Below are positions 33,213 through 43,432 of a stretch of DNA of 64,000 nucleotides, piece after piece. Position 1 is the first letter of the stretch. Each line of letters opens with the position of its first letter. The stretch spans positions 868,001 through 932,000 of the forward strand of contig OZ037893.1 in the NCBI GenBank assembly GCA_964035575.1, read 5' to 3'. The translations under genes and the position numbers were made by a program. Source of the DNA: Rhynchopus sp. YZ270_cl-10. Taxonomy: Eukaryota > Euglenozoa > Diplonemea > Diplonemida > Diplonemidae. The notes beneath the pieces were generated by a model. That model was not told the DNA's origin and ran no database searches. It saw only the letters and a program-made list of their open reading frames with translations.

Positions 33213-35074
33213 AGCATTTCACGGTTAGGGGGGTACCAAAACTACCTCCAAAAACAGCTTCTAAAAAAAAAATGGTTATTTCTTTCATCTCCGATTTTTT
33301 TCTCCATATTTTTACCCTTTTTTTTTTCTCACCACTTTGTTTTTTTTTAAAGTTTTGAAAATATGGCGGGAAAAGTATAAATATGTTTTGTGGCTTCGTG
33401 CAAGGGGGTGGTCGAAGTACAAAAAAAAATCTTGTTTTCTTAAGTAATCCCACATCCTGAGAGGAGAGGAGAAAAAGGGGGACTCTTATGGGGTTGAGAA
33501 GAGTAGGAAAAAAACAAAAAAGCAAACCCAACAACCTCCTTCTGCTTTTACACAGAATAAAGAAGAGAAAAAAAAAAACACGAATTTTTTGTTCCCAAAG
33601 AAAGGAAAATAAATAAATAAACAATCCACTTAGGCTTCCCTTCCCTTCTGCTTCTGTAGAGTGGGAGGGTGATGATTGGAATTGACTTCCCCTTCCGTCA
33701 CTTCCACCCATCCACAAAAAAAGCTGAAAAAAAAAAAAAAAAGAAAATCAAGCCCCCATAACCCGTACACTTGCTTCTTTTTTAAAAAAATCCCCATTTG
33801 CTTTTATCCTTTGCTTTCCCCTCTTTTTTGGGTCGAAAAAAAAATACAAAAAACGCACCAAAAAAAAAAAGACACAAATAAAAACACAAAAGAGATACCC
33901 CCTCTTTTTTTTCCCCCGCTTAGTTGGTGTTACGGGACAACTGTCCAGGATATGTCAATATAGGCCCCCCTCCGGAACACTATTAGTTGTTACATTTGTA
34001 CCACCACCCTTTTTCCTTGCACAATAACGATAAAGGTTGCGTTATGTGTTGTGCGAACAATTGTGATCAAGGTGACTAAGTACGAGGCTGAGTTTCATAT
34101 ATTTTTTTTGCTGCGGTCAATGGAAAAAAGGTATAGTGGTAAGGGCAGATCAGTTGATAATAATGGTGTGGCTGAATGGGCGCAAGAAGTGCGAATCACC
34201 CTCCCCTTCAGCCACACCAAATAATGTTACGTTTAGTTTTTTCTGTTCCCATAACGATATCGATGTAGATGCGATGGGCATATGGGTCGATTTCAAAACC
34301 CCCCCCCCCCCCCCCAAAAGTTCTTTTTTGTCTTTTTCATGATATAGGCAGTTTTTTTGCAGTCTGAGGTCCGGAACCGCCCCAAAAACGATTTTCTGGG
34401 AGGTTTTGGGAGGTTTTGGGGCGAAATGGACCTTTTTTGACCATTTTTATGGTATTTTTAGGCTGTTTTTGGCCCTTCTTCTTACACAGCCTATTGGGGG
34501 TCAAAATAGCTATTTTTGACCAAAAAACATCAAATAAGCACCAAGAAAAGTGCCAAATGTGCCCAAAACAGGTCGGATTGGGCTCACAGCCCATTTTTGG
34601 GATATATTTGGGCCAACGGAGGCCTCCTGGCGTCAAATAAATTGTGTTTTTTGGTCAAAAATAGCTATTTTGACCCCCAATAGGCTGTGTAAGAAGAAGG
34701 GCCAAAAACAGCCTAAAAATACCATAAAAATGGTCAAAAAAGGTCCATTTCGCCCCAAAACCTCCCAAAACCTCCCAGAAAATCGTTTTTGGGGCGGTTC
34801 CGGACCTCAGACTGCAAAAAAACTGCCTATATCATGAAAAAGACAAAAAAGAACTTTTGGGGGGGGGGGGGGGGTTTTTGAAATCGACCCATATCCATCT
34901 TACGAGGTTTCTTTTTCCACCAACACAAAAAACCGCACCATTACAAAGGCATACACATTATTACGTCCACAGAGTCGTATTGCTCCCTTTATCGTTGTTC
35001 ACCGTACACGCCGTTTTCTTTGTGCATGAGTAAAACGTTTTTTCCTTTGATTTGATTCTATTTTTGCCTACACA
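33213..35074. other. Intergenic with a large palindrome
   Basis: No gene is seen. A/T runs are common. Degenerate hairpin unit near 34070-34100. The main content is the inverted repeat at 34280-34894. The sequence between about 34130 and 34260 has no recognised feature. Confidence 0.65.
34280..34894. repeat. Near-perfect 250-bp inverted repeat (long hairpin)
   Basis: The left arm is 34280-34529, the right arm 34645-34894, and the spacer 115 bp. Reading both arms in full, they are complementary throughout; the only differences I see are in the lengths of a C/G run (~16-18) and the adjoining A/T run. Each arm starts ATATGGGTCGATTTC. Overlapping open frames on both strands give the same peptide because of the symmetry and are not genes. 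No target duplication was recognised. Confidence 0.93.
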
Positions 35075-37058
35075 ATGTCTGAGTCGCACCTTGCCAGCGA
35101 GCTGACACACATGCTGTCTGTGCAGGACCAGAGGCATACGGACCATGCAGGTGACCCAGAGGAAAACCTCTTCGAAGATTCTCCTAGCTATCAGATCTTC
35201 AAGGTATGTGCCCCCCCACGATGAAGATGGCGAAGCACAAGAGGGGGGGTCTTATAAACGTTTGTGAGAAGAAAAAAGGCATTGTTGCCGAGGCTTTAGT
35301 GATGGGTTTGCCATAGTTTCTTTGTACTATGATGTACTTTCTTATTGTTCGACACCCTCCAACAGCCCCGCCATGACCCGAACACAGACGCTTTGATGTC
35401 TGCCCATGAGTTTGCAGAGAAGTACGGTGAAGCCGCCCCCGCACAGTGGTCGCGGGCGAAGGAACGCTCCCCACCGTTTCTGGAGACGCAATACCGCCTC
35501 GGGCACGGCACGGAGCTGAACCTAGACAAAGAGCTCAAGGCGAGGGAGCCGAAGTACTTCCTGGAGGCTGGCTCCTCGAGGTATCCCCCCCTCAACCCTC
35601 TCAACCCCTCTATTCCCACATCATTTGAAGAGTTTAAAAGCGTTTTCCCCCCTGGCACAACCTTTTCAATTCCCACTCAAATGGTTGACTCTCAGCTCAA
35701 AACTCCCCCTTTATTACAGAAAGTTGAATGCAGCGTGCACCTGTCTAGCGTGGGCGTGTCTGCCTTTGGGAGGGCCTTGTCTGTACTGTGCGCTTGTCAG
35801 TCATATTGAGGTGCCTGTTGGGCATGTGGCGCCACTGGAGGACGGACAAGGAGGTTTTTTGTTGGCAGGGCAGGGTGTGCACCGTATTGTGTCGCCATTT
35901 ATCACACAGAGCCAGGAGACGTTTAACTATGCAGAGGGTCTGCTGTCGCATGGGGATTGGTGTTTGGTTGTGATTGACCAAGGATTTGTGGGGCTTGCAA
36001 TGGACAAAGGACAGCCCATCCTCCTCCCCCCCGGCTTCCACCAATGGAAGTCAACCACCTTAAAATTCGTCAAAACGATTGATCTGAACCTTCCGGTGAT
36101 CTTCTTAGGGCCGTACACCTTATTGACTGTGGATGAAGGGTACTGCGCGGTGACGCAGGATAACGGAAGGCAGGTTATCAAAAAGGGTGGGGAGGTGCAT
36201 TTGCTGATGCATCGGAACCATAAATTTGAGAAGTTTCTTTCGCAGAAGATTCAGACGGATAATTTGGCGAGGATTGAGGTGATTACTGCGGACAATGTTT
36301 TGATGCTGACGGATGCTACCGTTAACTGGAAAATCGCAGACCCGGAGTTGGCAGCACGCAATGCGGCGGAGACGATGCACAAACGTGAAGCCGACACCTT
36401 CTCCCACCACGACCCTCAAGCGAACCAAAGCGACATCACCAAGCTCCGCAACGACGTCCTCCAACAGGGCAGCGCCTCCCTCTCCTCCTTCATCGGCACC
36501 GTAAACTACTCCGATTCCTTCTCCCCAAATGCTTTGGTCCAAACCGACTCACCAACCACCGCTATCGTCGAAGACCAAGGCAGCATCCTTTTCGATGTCG
36601 ACCGCATGTCAACCGCCGTCGAGCACGCCAACGCCGTCACCCTCAAATACGGAGTCGAAATCATCAGCATCAACATCATAAGCGCGAAGCCATCCGATCC
36701 TGCATTGATGACCAGCCTCGCGCAAGGTGCTGTTGCGGCTGCCGAAGCGCTTCAATTAGAAACCACTGCGCAAGGTAGGGCTAAGGCAGCAAAAATTGAG
36801 GCAGATGCAGCGGCAAAGGCAGTGTTGATTGAAGCGCGCGCTGTAGCAGGGTGTCTTGAAATGGCTGCAAAAGCAGATTCAGGTGCATCTGAGGTGCGTG
36901 CAGGGGGTGCGAGGAAGGCGGCAGATCTTATCGCAACGTCTGCCGTTGCAGTCGAGCTGGCTAGAATCGACAAAACAGGTGCGGCAATCAAAGATACTTC
37001 CACAATGTTCTTCGGTGCGAACCCATCCAACGTTGGTGGGTTGCTCTCAAAGAAATGA
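35075..37058 (+). CDS. SPFH/band-7 domain protein, three exons
   Basis: Exons are 35075-35203, 35366-35580 and 35720-37058, joining in phase 0 then phase 2, for 560 residues. The introns begin GTATGT and GTATCC and both end CAG. The N-terminal ~115 residues are hydrophilic and unfamiliar. Residues ~240-400 carry the SPFH fold, with GPYTLLTVDEGYCAVTQ, then ARIEVITADNVLMLTDATVN and WKIADPELAARNA. A ~60-residue insertion rich in S, N and D follows. Next is YGVEIISINIISAKPSDP, then an Ala-rich helix (~450-530) of EAxAAAKAxxIEA type, as in stomatin, prohibitin and flotillin tails. The protein probably oligomerises on a membrane. No classical transmembrane segment is clear; residues ~120-142 (ACTCLAWACLPLGGPCLYCA) are hydrophobic and Cys-rich and may anchor or be acylated. 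The exact subfamily is unknown. Confidence 0.85.
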
Positions 37059-37806
37059 GGAAAGGAGGAAAAAAAAATATTTTTTGGGTTCTCTCATTAG
37101 CGAGGTTAACAGTTTTGTCTTTAAAAAAAGTGGGGTGTGGGTGGGGGGGGGTATTTTTCTCAATGAAATCTTAGTGTGGCTTGGAAAAAAATCCAAAAGA
37201 ATGTACAATTTGTGTACAGAACCCGTCGGACAGGTGATTGTCGATACTACAGAAAAGAAAATGAAACCCGTTTAACTCCTTGGGGTAGTGGGTACTTTTT
37301 GTCGATACCGCAAGAGTGTGTGAGTGGGTTTGTAGGTGTAGGGGGAAATACAATCGCTCGATTAGTTTTTCTTTTGACCATCTTGTTGTGGCTGTTCGTA
37401 TTCAGATGATTGAGGAGGGGAGAAATAATTCGGTATTGACTGCTTCGCTCTAGGACAAAAGCACAAAATGCTTCACTCAACGCTTGTTTCAAATTTGGGA
37501 AACAGTTTGTTTTTTTTTTAAATGTGTTCTGCCAGGTCTCGGTTTATTCGTCCTTTTTTTTCAAAAGTTTCCATCCCCAGATTTCTTTGTTTTTACCAAC
37601 ATTTTCTCTTTTCTTTTTTTTTTTGTGCTAGCTTCAGCACCTTTTCAGTCCTCGAGCAACAACGAAACCATTTTTCAACATTTTTTTTTTGTTTTTTTTT
37701 TTTTTTTCTGTTGCGCCTCTCCTCCCCCTTCTTTGTGCACGACGTCCATATTCATCTTGAAGTTTTTTCTACAACGTGTATCAATTTTACTTTCTTTTTT
37801 CTTTTT

Positions 37807-38475
37807 CAGTGTTTCCCAGCATCTCACCTAACTCTGAAAATAGGTGAGATTTTGCGGTTTTGCGGGTTTTTGTATAGGTGTGGCGAGCCCGGGCGCGCTT
37901 CGCGCGCCCGGGTCCCCACCTTAGCTCAAGTTGGGGGCCTCCGGCGGAATGTGAGAATTTCTCGGAGTTCGGCACTTCATTGATATTTGCACCAGGCACA
38001 CGTGGTATACGAATTATCAGTAAACTCAGTACATTTACAAAATAAACGGCAGTCATGGCAGGCATGGCACCCAAGCGAAGCCACGGTACGCAACATTTCT
38101 AAAAATTGTTGACATAAATGTCACTGTCGTTAGGGATTTTTGCGGAGCAAAAAAAAAATCAAACAAATGGCGCCGCAGGCGAAAAAAAATTAGGGTACAG
38201 TGTAAAAACCTATCTTTTTACAGCACATAGTCACACACCTAACCCTTTTTTGCGGAGCAAAAAAGGGAAAATGGCGCCGCAGGCAAAAAAAAATTGAGGT
38301 ACAGCCTGGATGGTGCGGTCAGCAACCCAGTTCCCCATGGTACTCCCGTGGTTCAACCATGATTTTTTTTTTTTTTTTTTTTTTTTTCCTGCAGGTGAGA
38401 TTTCTCACCTCACTTTTTTTTTTTTTCTTTTTTTGTGAGATTTCTCACCCCAAAATCTCACCGTGGGAAACACTG
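37807..38475. mobile_element. Non-autonomous hAT-type DNA transposon (MITE) with 8-bp TSD
   Basis: The left end starts CAGTGTTTCCCAGCATCTCACC and the right end finishes with the complement AATCTCACCGTGGGAAACACTG. The flanks are an exact 8-bp direct repeat TTCTTTTT (37799-37806 and 38476-38483). A CAGTG terminus with an 8-bp duplication is the hAT signature. The 669-bp body has no transposase. It contains a perfect hairpin CCCGGGCGCGC/GCGCGCCCGGG (about 37887-37912), the ACCGTGGCTTCG repeat (38071-38130), and GGCGCC repeat units (38130-38310). Parts of this body occur rearranged at 15.9-17.2 kb and 19.7-19.8 kb. Confidence 0.88.
38130..38310. repeat. GGCGCC-centred repeats inside the hAT element
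   Basis: There are two units of TTTTTGCGGAGCAAAAAA followed by ATGGCGCCGCAGGC. The second is the reverse complement of sequence near 17000-17090. Confidence 0.75.
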
Positions 38476-38704
38476 TTCTTTTTGAGGAAATAACTGAATG
38501 CCTGTTTCACAGTTTTTCCGCAAACTCCGTTAGTACAACACTCCAGGGTTCGATTACCCTAAAGACATTTTTTTTTGCACCAGCAACGTTACTCCCTCCT
38601 TTTTTTTTTTCTCGTCTGCACAAAATAAGAGGGGTTGGTGTGGGAAGGGAAAGTGCGCATTGTGAAGAGAGTGTGTCTCGACTCAATTAAAAAAACAAAA
38701 AAAA

Positions 38705-39120
38705 CCAGGTCGTGGGCTGGACCTAAAACTGCATCCGGGGGTCCTTTCGTGGCACTTCCTCCAGAAACCCTGTGAATGTCTTGGCCTGAGGGTACAAAGT
38801 GCTGGGATGGCTAACCCTGGGAAATGAAGGTGGTCACACACTGTGGAGGTACACACCCGATCCCTAATGAGCCAACACTACACCTAGGTGCCGGCCTATT
38901 ACTCGTCTAGTAGGCAAGGGGGAAGTACAGACACCACCGCAGCCAGGACACCTCCCTGAGGCTCTTTACAATGATGAGAATATTAACCAAAACCCCACAC
39001 CAAGTGTGACTCTCACTCACACCGCTGGCGGGCACACTTCGGCACGTGCCTGTGAGGGCTGCCCTGATTGATCTTCCCAGTAACTAGCGAATGCTGCCTG
39101 AGTATAAAAAAAAAAAAAAA
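38705..39120 (+). mobile_element. SINE or truncated LINE-like insertion with poly(A) tail
   Basis: About 400 bp of balanced base composition stands out from the T-rich surroundings, begins near CCAGGTCGTGGGCTGGACC and ends in A15 (39106-39120). A-rich sequence of the type AAAAACAAAA is present on both sides and could be a target duplication, though A-richness makes that weak. No open frame or clear pol III boxes. Only one copy is in the window, so family assignment is not possible. Confidence 0.5.
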
Positions 39121-39347
39121 CAAAACGAGCAGCCGTGGCGATTACAATAATGCTACCCCCCTCCCCCCTTTTTTTTTGCGGCTGTCAAAAACCACTTTCA
39201 AGGAACGAAAACGAAAAAAAGGGCGTTTTTTTTTTTTTTAAATATCAGGGCTCTCTCTTTTATAAGAACACTTATCTACACCTTACACCCTTCCTTGTAG
39301 ACACACAACACACAAAACACACAAAACAAACACCAAAAAAAAAAATA

Positions 39348-41188
39348 ATGTCGAAAAAAAGGAGATGCGAAGAACAGTTGACCAAAAATAACTACGACGA
39401 TGAACCAGATGTTGAGGTATGTCACCCCCACCCCACACCCACCTCCTCCATCCCTTTCCCCCCCACACCACTCCCCCCTCACCCCCACAGCCGGAAGGAC
39501 CGATGCCAGTTGCAACCCCAGAAGAAATGGCGAAACGGAATATAGTAAGAATCAAACGACGGGTCGAGCCGACAGGTATAAGATGCCCCACAATAAAACA
39601 TAAGGCCAGAGCAAAACCGAGAGAACCAACTATTTTTTTTTTTTGTCCTCCGATGAACGGTGAGGCGTTTGCACTTCAACGTCTCTTTTTTTTTGCAAGC
39701 TGTTATTAATTACCCCACAAACCCTCTATTGTGTACACCGTTTTCTCACTCAAACCACCCCCTCTCGAATCACAGCATCCAGCACTGGAGGGCTTTTCAG
39801 TGGTATCAACACATCGGGGCCGTCAATGACAGCAGTAGGGGCGTCGATGTTTGGAGGATCGGCAGGATCGGCAGCGGCACCTACAGCAAACCTGTTCCAG
39901 CCTATGAAGGCTGTGCCTTTGGCACCACCCCCTGCAGGGAAAGATGATGATCCGGAGTCGCCGGTACCTGCGGCAGAAGGGTTTAACTTTACTGCACCGA
40001 CAAGCTTTGGGCAGAAGTTTGCGCCGCCGTCTACCTCACCGGAGAACTCCACATTCCCACCACTTCAGGCAGGGGCGGGGTTCGACAACCTTGCTTCAGC
40101 ATTCCAACCAGCAGGGTCACCTGCAGCAGACGCTCCGGTTGGGTTCTCCTTTACGGCGAAGGGTGAGAACAAAATGGCGAAGCTTGGCCAGGCTGCCAGC
40201 AAGACGGACCTCTCTGCCGACGCACCTGCCACAACGGTGTTCACCCCCACCGCCCCGGCGTACAAGAAGGTCAGTGGGGCGGAGACCTTCGTTGCGGCGG
40301 AGACAGTGGAGTCGCCTGCAGAGAACAGCAATGAGGACACTGTGCTCACACTGCCACAGGCGATGCTTAAGGAGGCTACACCAGCAAAGGACGGATGGGA
40401 CGAAAGGTATGTAAATGCGGAGCAGAAGAGGCTGGCAGATTCAACCCAACGCAGGGTAGACAGGTGAGAGTGTGTGCAACTCTCTGTGGAGCAGGGGAAG
40501 ATGGGGAAAATGGGGAGTGTTTTTATAGCGTAGCTTAAGTTTCGTAGGAGTAGTAGACCTGTAGGTGTTCTCTGGGGGTAGTGTGGGAGTGGGTGAGAAA
40601 GGCAGATGCCCAGTGGAAGGGGGGGTGGGTTTTCAGATGATTTTTTTTCACTCTGTTGTATATCAAATCCCTTTCGTTTTTTTTTGCAGGGGGGTCGGAG
40701 CGTTGGATATTAGGGAGTCAAAAGGGGACAAACGCGCGCGGATAATTATGTGGTATGTACTGTGGGGGGAAATAAGTTTTTGTTGTCCACCCCCTTTTTT
40801 TTTGACTTCATCGCCGTAGTCGCTTTGTTGCAGTAAAAAAAGGCTCTATTTGGTGAGACAACACCATTTGTTTTGTATTGCACACACACACACAAAACCC
40901 AGTGCCCAGTACCCCGTGAAGAAATGTTGTGAAGGGTGCAAGAAAAAGTGTTGAATATTCTTTTTTTTTTGCAGGCACGCGAAGACAAAGAAGGTCTTAT
41001 TGAATGCGCCCCTCGATGCGTCGCTTGTCCTTGCAACGAAGACGTTGACGAACAACTCTGCATTCGTTTTTGTCTCCTTCGACCCGGAAACAAAGTCGAA
41101 CAGAACGTACCGGCTAAGCGTGAAAAAGGACACCAGCATAGCACCGCTCTTTGATGAACTCCTGGCACGTTTGCCTAAGAAAAACTAA
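39348..41188 (+). CDS. NUP50: Nucleoporin NUP50/Nup2-like, five exons
   Basis: Exons are 39348-39416, 39491-39575, 39776-40406, 40690-40752 and 40975-41188, giving 353 residues. Introns start GTATGT, GTATAA, GTATGT and GTATGT. The N-terminus has the NUP50 pattern: MSKKRRCEEQLTKNNYDDEP and later MAKRNIVRIKRR (residues 36-47), a likely importin-alpha binding segment. The middle has sparse FG-type motifs (GGLFSG, SMFGGS, SFGQKF). Residues ~255-353 form a Ran-binding domain: GWDERGVGALDIRES, then ARIIMWHAKTKKVLLNAPL and SFDPETKSNRTYRLSVKKD. The joint at 40406/40690 is supported because it restores the W-x-E-R-G-x-G motif of RanBP1-type domains. NUP50 acts at the nuclear basket in importin-alpha recycling. 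Intron 2 contains an AGTGC-type hairpin repeat. A second possible donor exists at 40461. Confidence 0.9.
39645..39708 (+). repeat. Hairpin repeat unit inside NUP50 intron 2
   Basis: TCCTCCGATGAACGGTGAGG, then CGTTTGCACTTCAAC and a T-rich run ending TTTTTTTTGCAAG. It matches the AGTGC-type unit at 16144-16185, with the 5' arm lost. The true acceptor of this intron is ~70 bp further on (39775). Confidence 0.62.
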
Positions 41189-41389
41189 AAAAAAAACTAA
41201 CAAAAACCGATCCAATCTTTGTGACGAACGAATTAGACTTTTTTTTTTCCAATTTGAAAACAAAAAATCAAATCAAAAAAAGGGGGAAGTAGAAGGGTTT
41301 GTGAGCGGGGAAGACCAACTTGATTAGGGGTTATCCTTGATGTGCACGAGAGTTGTTTGTTTTTTTCCCCTTCTTTTTTATTGTGAATC

Positions 41390-41427
41390 AGTGCCTGCGT
41401 CCGCCGTTATGGTGAGGCGTTTGCGCT
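41390..41427 (+). repeat. Short hairpin unit, AGTGC type
   Basis: AGTGC pairs with GCGCT (a G-U replaces A-U), and GCGTC pairs with GGCGT. TTTCAACTTTTG follows. Confidence 0.62.
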
Positions 41428-41657
41428 TTCAACTTTTGTTATTACTTTTATTTTTTGGAGAAGAAAAAAATATGGACTTCAAATTTCGCAAGGGGGAGGC
41501 TTTCCTGTTGGGTTTTTTTTCGGCCTTTTGTAAAAGACCGTTTCCATTTCAGTAGTTTTTTTTTGGGGGGAAAGGTTTTCTCAAAGCCTGCAGGGAAGAA
41601 AAGGGGGCATGTCTCAAAAAAAAACTTTCTCTCTTATTTTTATACATTCAGAGTATC

Positions 41658-41686
41658 AGTGCCTGCGTCCCAGAGGCGTTTGCGCT
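41658..41686 (+). repeat. Short hairpin unit, AGTGC type
   Basis: AGTGC/GCGCT outer arms, GCGTC/GGCGT inner arms, loop CCAGA. It is nearly the same as 6561-6589. Confidence 0.62.
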
Positions 41687-42107
41687 ATCAAAAACTTCAC
41701 TTTTCTTTTAGCAGGGGGTATTTTTTTTTTCTCTCCCTTAGATACGGAGACAGGGAAGGGGGTGGTCATCGGGAGGAGGAAGATGGGAGCGGGGGGGGCA
41801 GGTACACCCCTTACATAATTCAGGGGTCCCAGAGGGGGCTCGGGGCCCTGGCTTAGCACTACCTCCACTCTGAGTGGTTTTTTGGTTTTGGGTTATCTAC
41901 AAATGGTCAAAACGGCATAATTTTGACATTTTTTTTTTTGAATTTTTTGGGGTTACCTGGTGGGGGGAGGGGATGTCTTGTCTGGGGGGGTCTATTTGCT
42001 ACCCTGCCCTTCATTAACTGTACTAAACCTTTCCACGTTGCATGGGGTTTGGGTTGGATGTTTCTCTTGTGATTGTTGTATTTTCTTTTGTTCTTCCACG
42101 GAGTGTT

Positions 42108-42137
42108 AGTGCCTGCGTCCGCCGAGGCGTTGGCACT
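42108..42137 (+). repeat. Short hairpin unit, AGTGC type
   Basis: AGTGC pairs exactly with GCACT; the inner region is CTGCGTCCGCCGAGGCGTTG. ATCCACTTCGC and a T run follow. Confidence 0.62.
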
Positions 42138-42694
42138 ATCCACTTCGCTTTTTTTGTTGCAAAGTGCTAAGCGCAAAGTTCACCTCGTGGAACATTAGAT
42201 GATAAGTTAGTTTGCCATTTCGAAGTACAAACTCGTTTTCAGCAAGACAAAAACAAAAACTTGAAAGGTTCTTGGGAAATTCATGCCATTTTTATGATTT
42301 AAAGTTGCCAGAAAAAAGAAAAGGAGTGACCGGTGAGTTTCAAGTTTTTTTAAAAACATTCTCATCCGTCAAATCGTCGTTCGTTTTTTTTTTCGAGAGA
42401 AATCCACTCACACCGTGTCAGCCACAATGCAAAAAAAATCCTAACCTTGAGGGGTGGGAAGGAGACATTTTTCTAAGGTGTTTATGCACAAATAGGCTCA
42501 TCTTATAAATATTTTCTACCCCGTTGCCCTGCCCCCTCTAAAAACGCACCAACAAAAAAACCCCTCTTCCCACAAGAAACACCACACTGGACCCAACGAA
42601 CAAAAGCACACCCCATTTTTTTTACATTTCTTTACCCTCCCCACCTCGAGAACAGCCCTATAGCCTATATTCTCAAAGCCCACCTTTCTCCCAA

Positions 42695-43309
42695 ATGACA
42701 TTAAGTAAACAAGAGTTTGAAGCGTTGTGCAGTGTGTTTGCAAAGACAGTGTACCGTGCACGGGGAGGATGGGCTGTGGTGCGGTGGGAGCAGGGGCGTG
42801 ATGATGACCCTGAGGCGTGCTATGTGGGGCTGCGCTGCAAACGCGCGCGTCTAGGCCAGAACACCACTGAGACACGTGTACACTGCGATCTGGAAATATG
42901 TTGGCACCAGATCTACCGAGTCCCGGTGCTTGTATTCACGGCGTATGGGGCAGATGACGTTGCTCTCTCTGCGGCGCAGGTGTTTGAGCATGTTCGTGTG
43001 CCAGATGGTGTGACAGACACGGCCGCGTTGTACGGCCTGCACCCCACCTCTGTTCTTTCTTCCGCCCCCCACCCTGTGACACGTGTCGCAGTCAATATGG
43101 TGCATCCATGTGAAACTGCGAACACCCTAACCCTCCTGAAAGCCTCGCCAGATTCTGTGCATTACCTCGATGCGTTCCTCTCCTTCACAGGGAATTTGCT
43201 GTCTCTTGATGAAAATGTCTCGCAACCGGAACAGAGGTTGGCCCAAGAAGAAGTGCAACAGACACCCAACGACGAGGAAGCAGACACAGAAGACATCCCG
43301 CAGATGTGA
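42695..43309 (+). CDS. ATG10: Autophagy E2-like enzyme ATG10
   Basis: This encodes 204 residues in one exon. ATG10 is the E2-like enzyme that transfers ATG12 to ATG5 in autophagosome formation. The diagnostic blocks are CDLEICWHQIYRVPVLVFTAY (the 'YSxSYQVPVLYF' region) and NMVHPCETANTLTLL, where C139 in the HPC motif is the expected thioester cysteine. YLDAFLSFTGNLLSL at ~164-178 matches the C-terminal helix 'YLxxWLSxxGPxxGL'. The length is right for ATG10 and too short for ATG3, which shares the HPC motif. The last ~25 residues are acidic. The stop codon is only 123 bp before the BCS1 start. Confidence 0.85.
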   Translation: MTLSKQEFEALCSVFAKTVYRARGGWAVVRWEQGRDDDPEACYVGLRCKRARLGQNTTETRVHCDLEICWHQIYRVPVLVFTAYGADDVALSAAQVFEHVRVPDGVTDTAALYGLHPTSVLSSAPHPVTRVAVNMVHPCETANTLTLLKASPDSVHYLDAFLSFTGNLLSLDENVSQPEQRLAQEEVQQTPNDEEADTEDIPQM

Positions 43310-43432
43310 ATACTGAAAGGGGGTTGGGATATTTGCTTTTCGGTTATTTTTTTGTACTCTACTTCCCACCCCACTTCCATTCCCACTTCCCTCAAGCACC
43401 ACTCCAGGGTCTCCCCTCCCCTCACCTGCAAG

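Larger units (their letters stand above)
37059..39347. other. Intergenic with a MITE and a SINE-like element
   Basis: No gene. T-rich up to 37800. The hAT-type element occupies 37807-38475 and a poly(A)-ended element 38705-39120. The rest is low-complexity sequence. A CA-rich tract precedes the NUP50 start. Confidence 0.7.
41189..42694. other. Intergenic with three AGTGC-type hairpin units
   Basis: No gene in 1.5 kb. Hairpin units are at 41390-41427, 41658-41686 and 42108-42137, and a TAAGC-type remnant is near 42473-42515. The last 100 bp are C/T-rich with possible acceptor sites (CAG, TAG) before ATG10. Confidence 0.65.

Noticed and set aside
34337-34837. Two overlapping open frames giving the same peptide on opposite strands
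   Set aside because: They come from the two arms of the inverted repeat; the peptide is K/P/N-rich without domain features.
35339-35809. Separate 154-residue gene read through SPFH intron 2
   Set aside because: It is exon 2 of the SPFH gene continued into intron and the wrong frame of exon 3; splicing at GTATCC/ACAG gives a continuous protein.
38540-38575. tRNA-like T-arm (AGGGTTCGATTACCCT) followed by a T run
   Set aside because: No matching acceptor, D or anticodon arms are found upstream, so it is not called a tRNA gene.
42695-43309. ATG3 instead of ATG10
   Set aside because: The HPC motif is shared, but the length (204) and the VPVLVF region fit ATG10, and the long flexible insert of ATG3 is missing.
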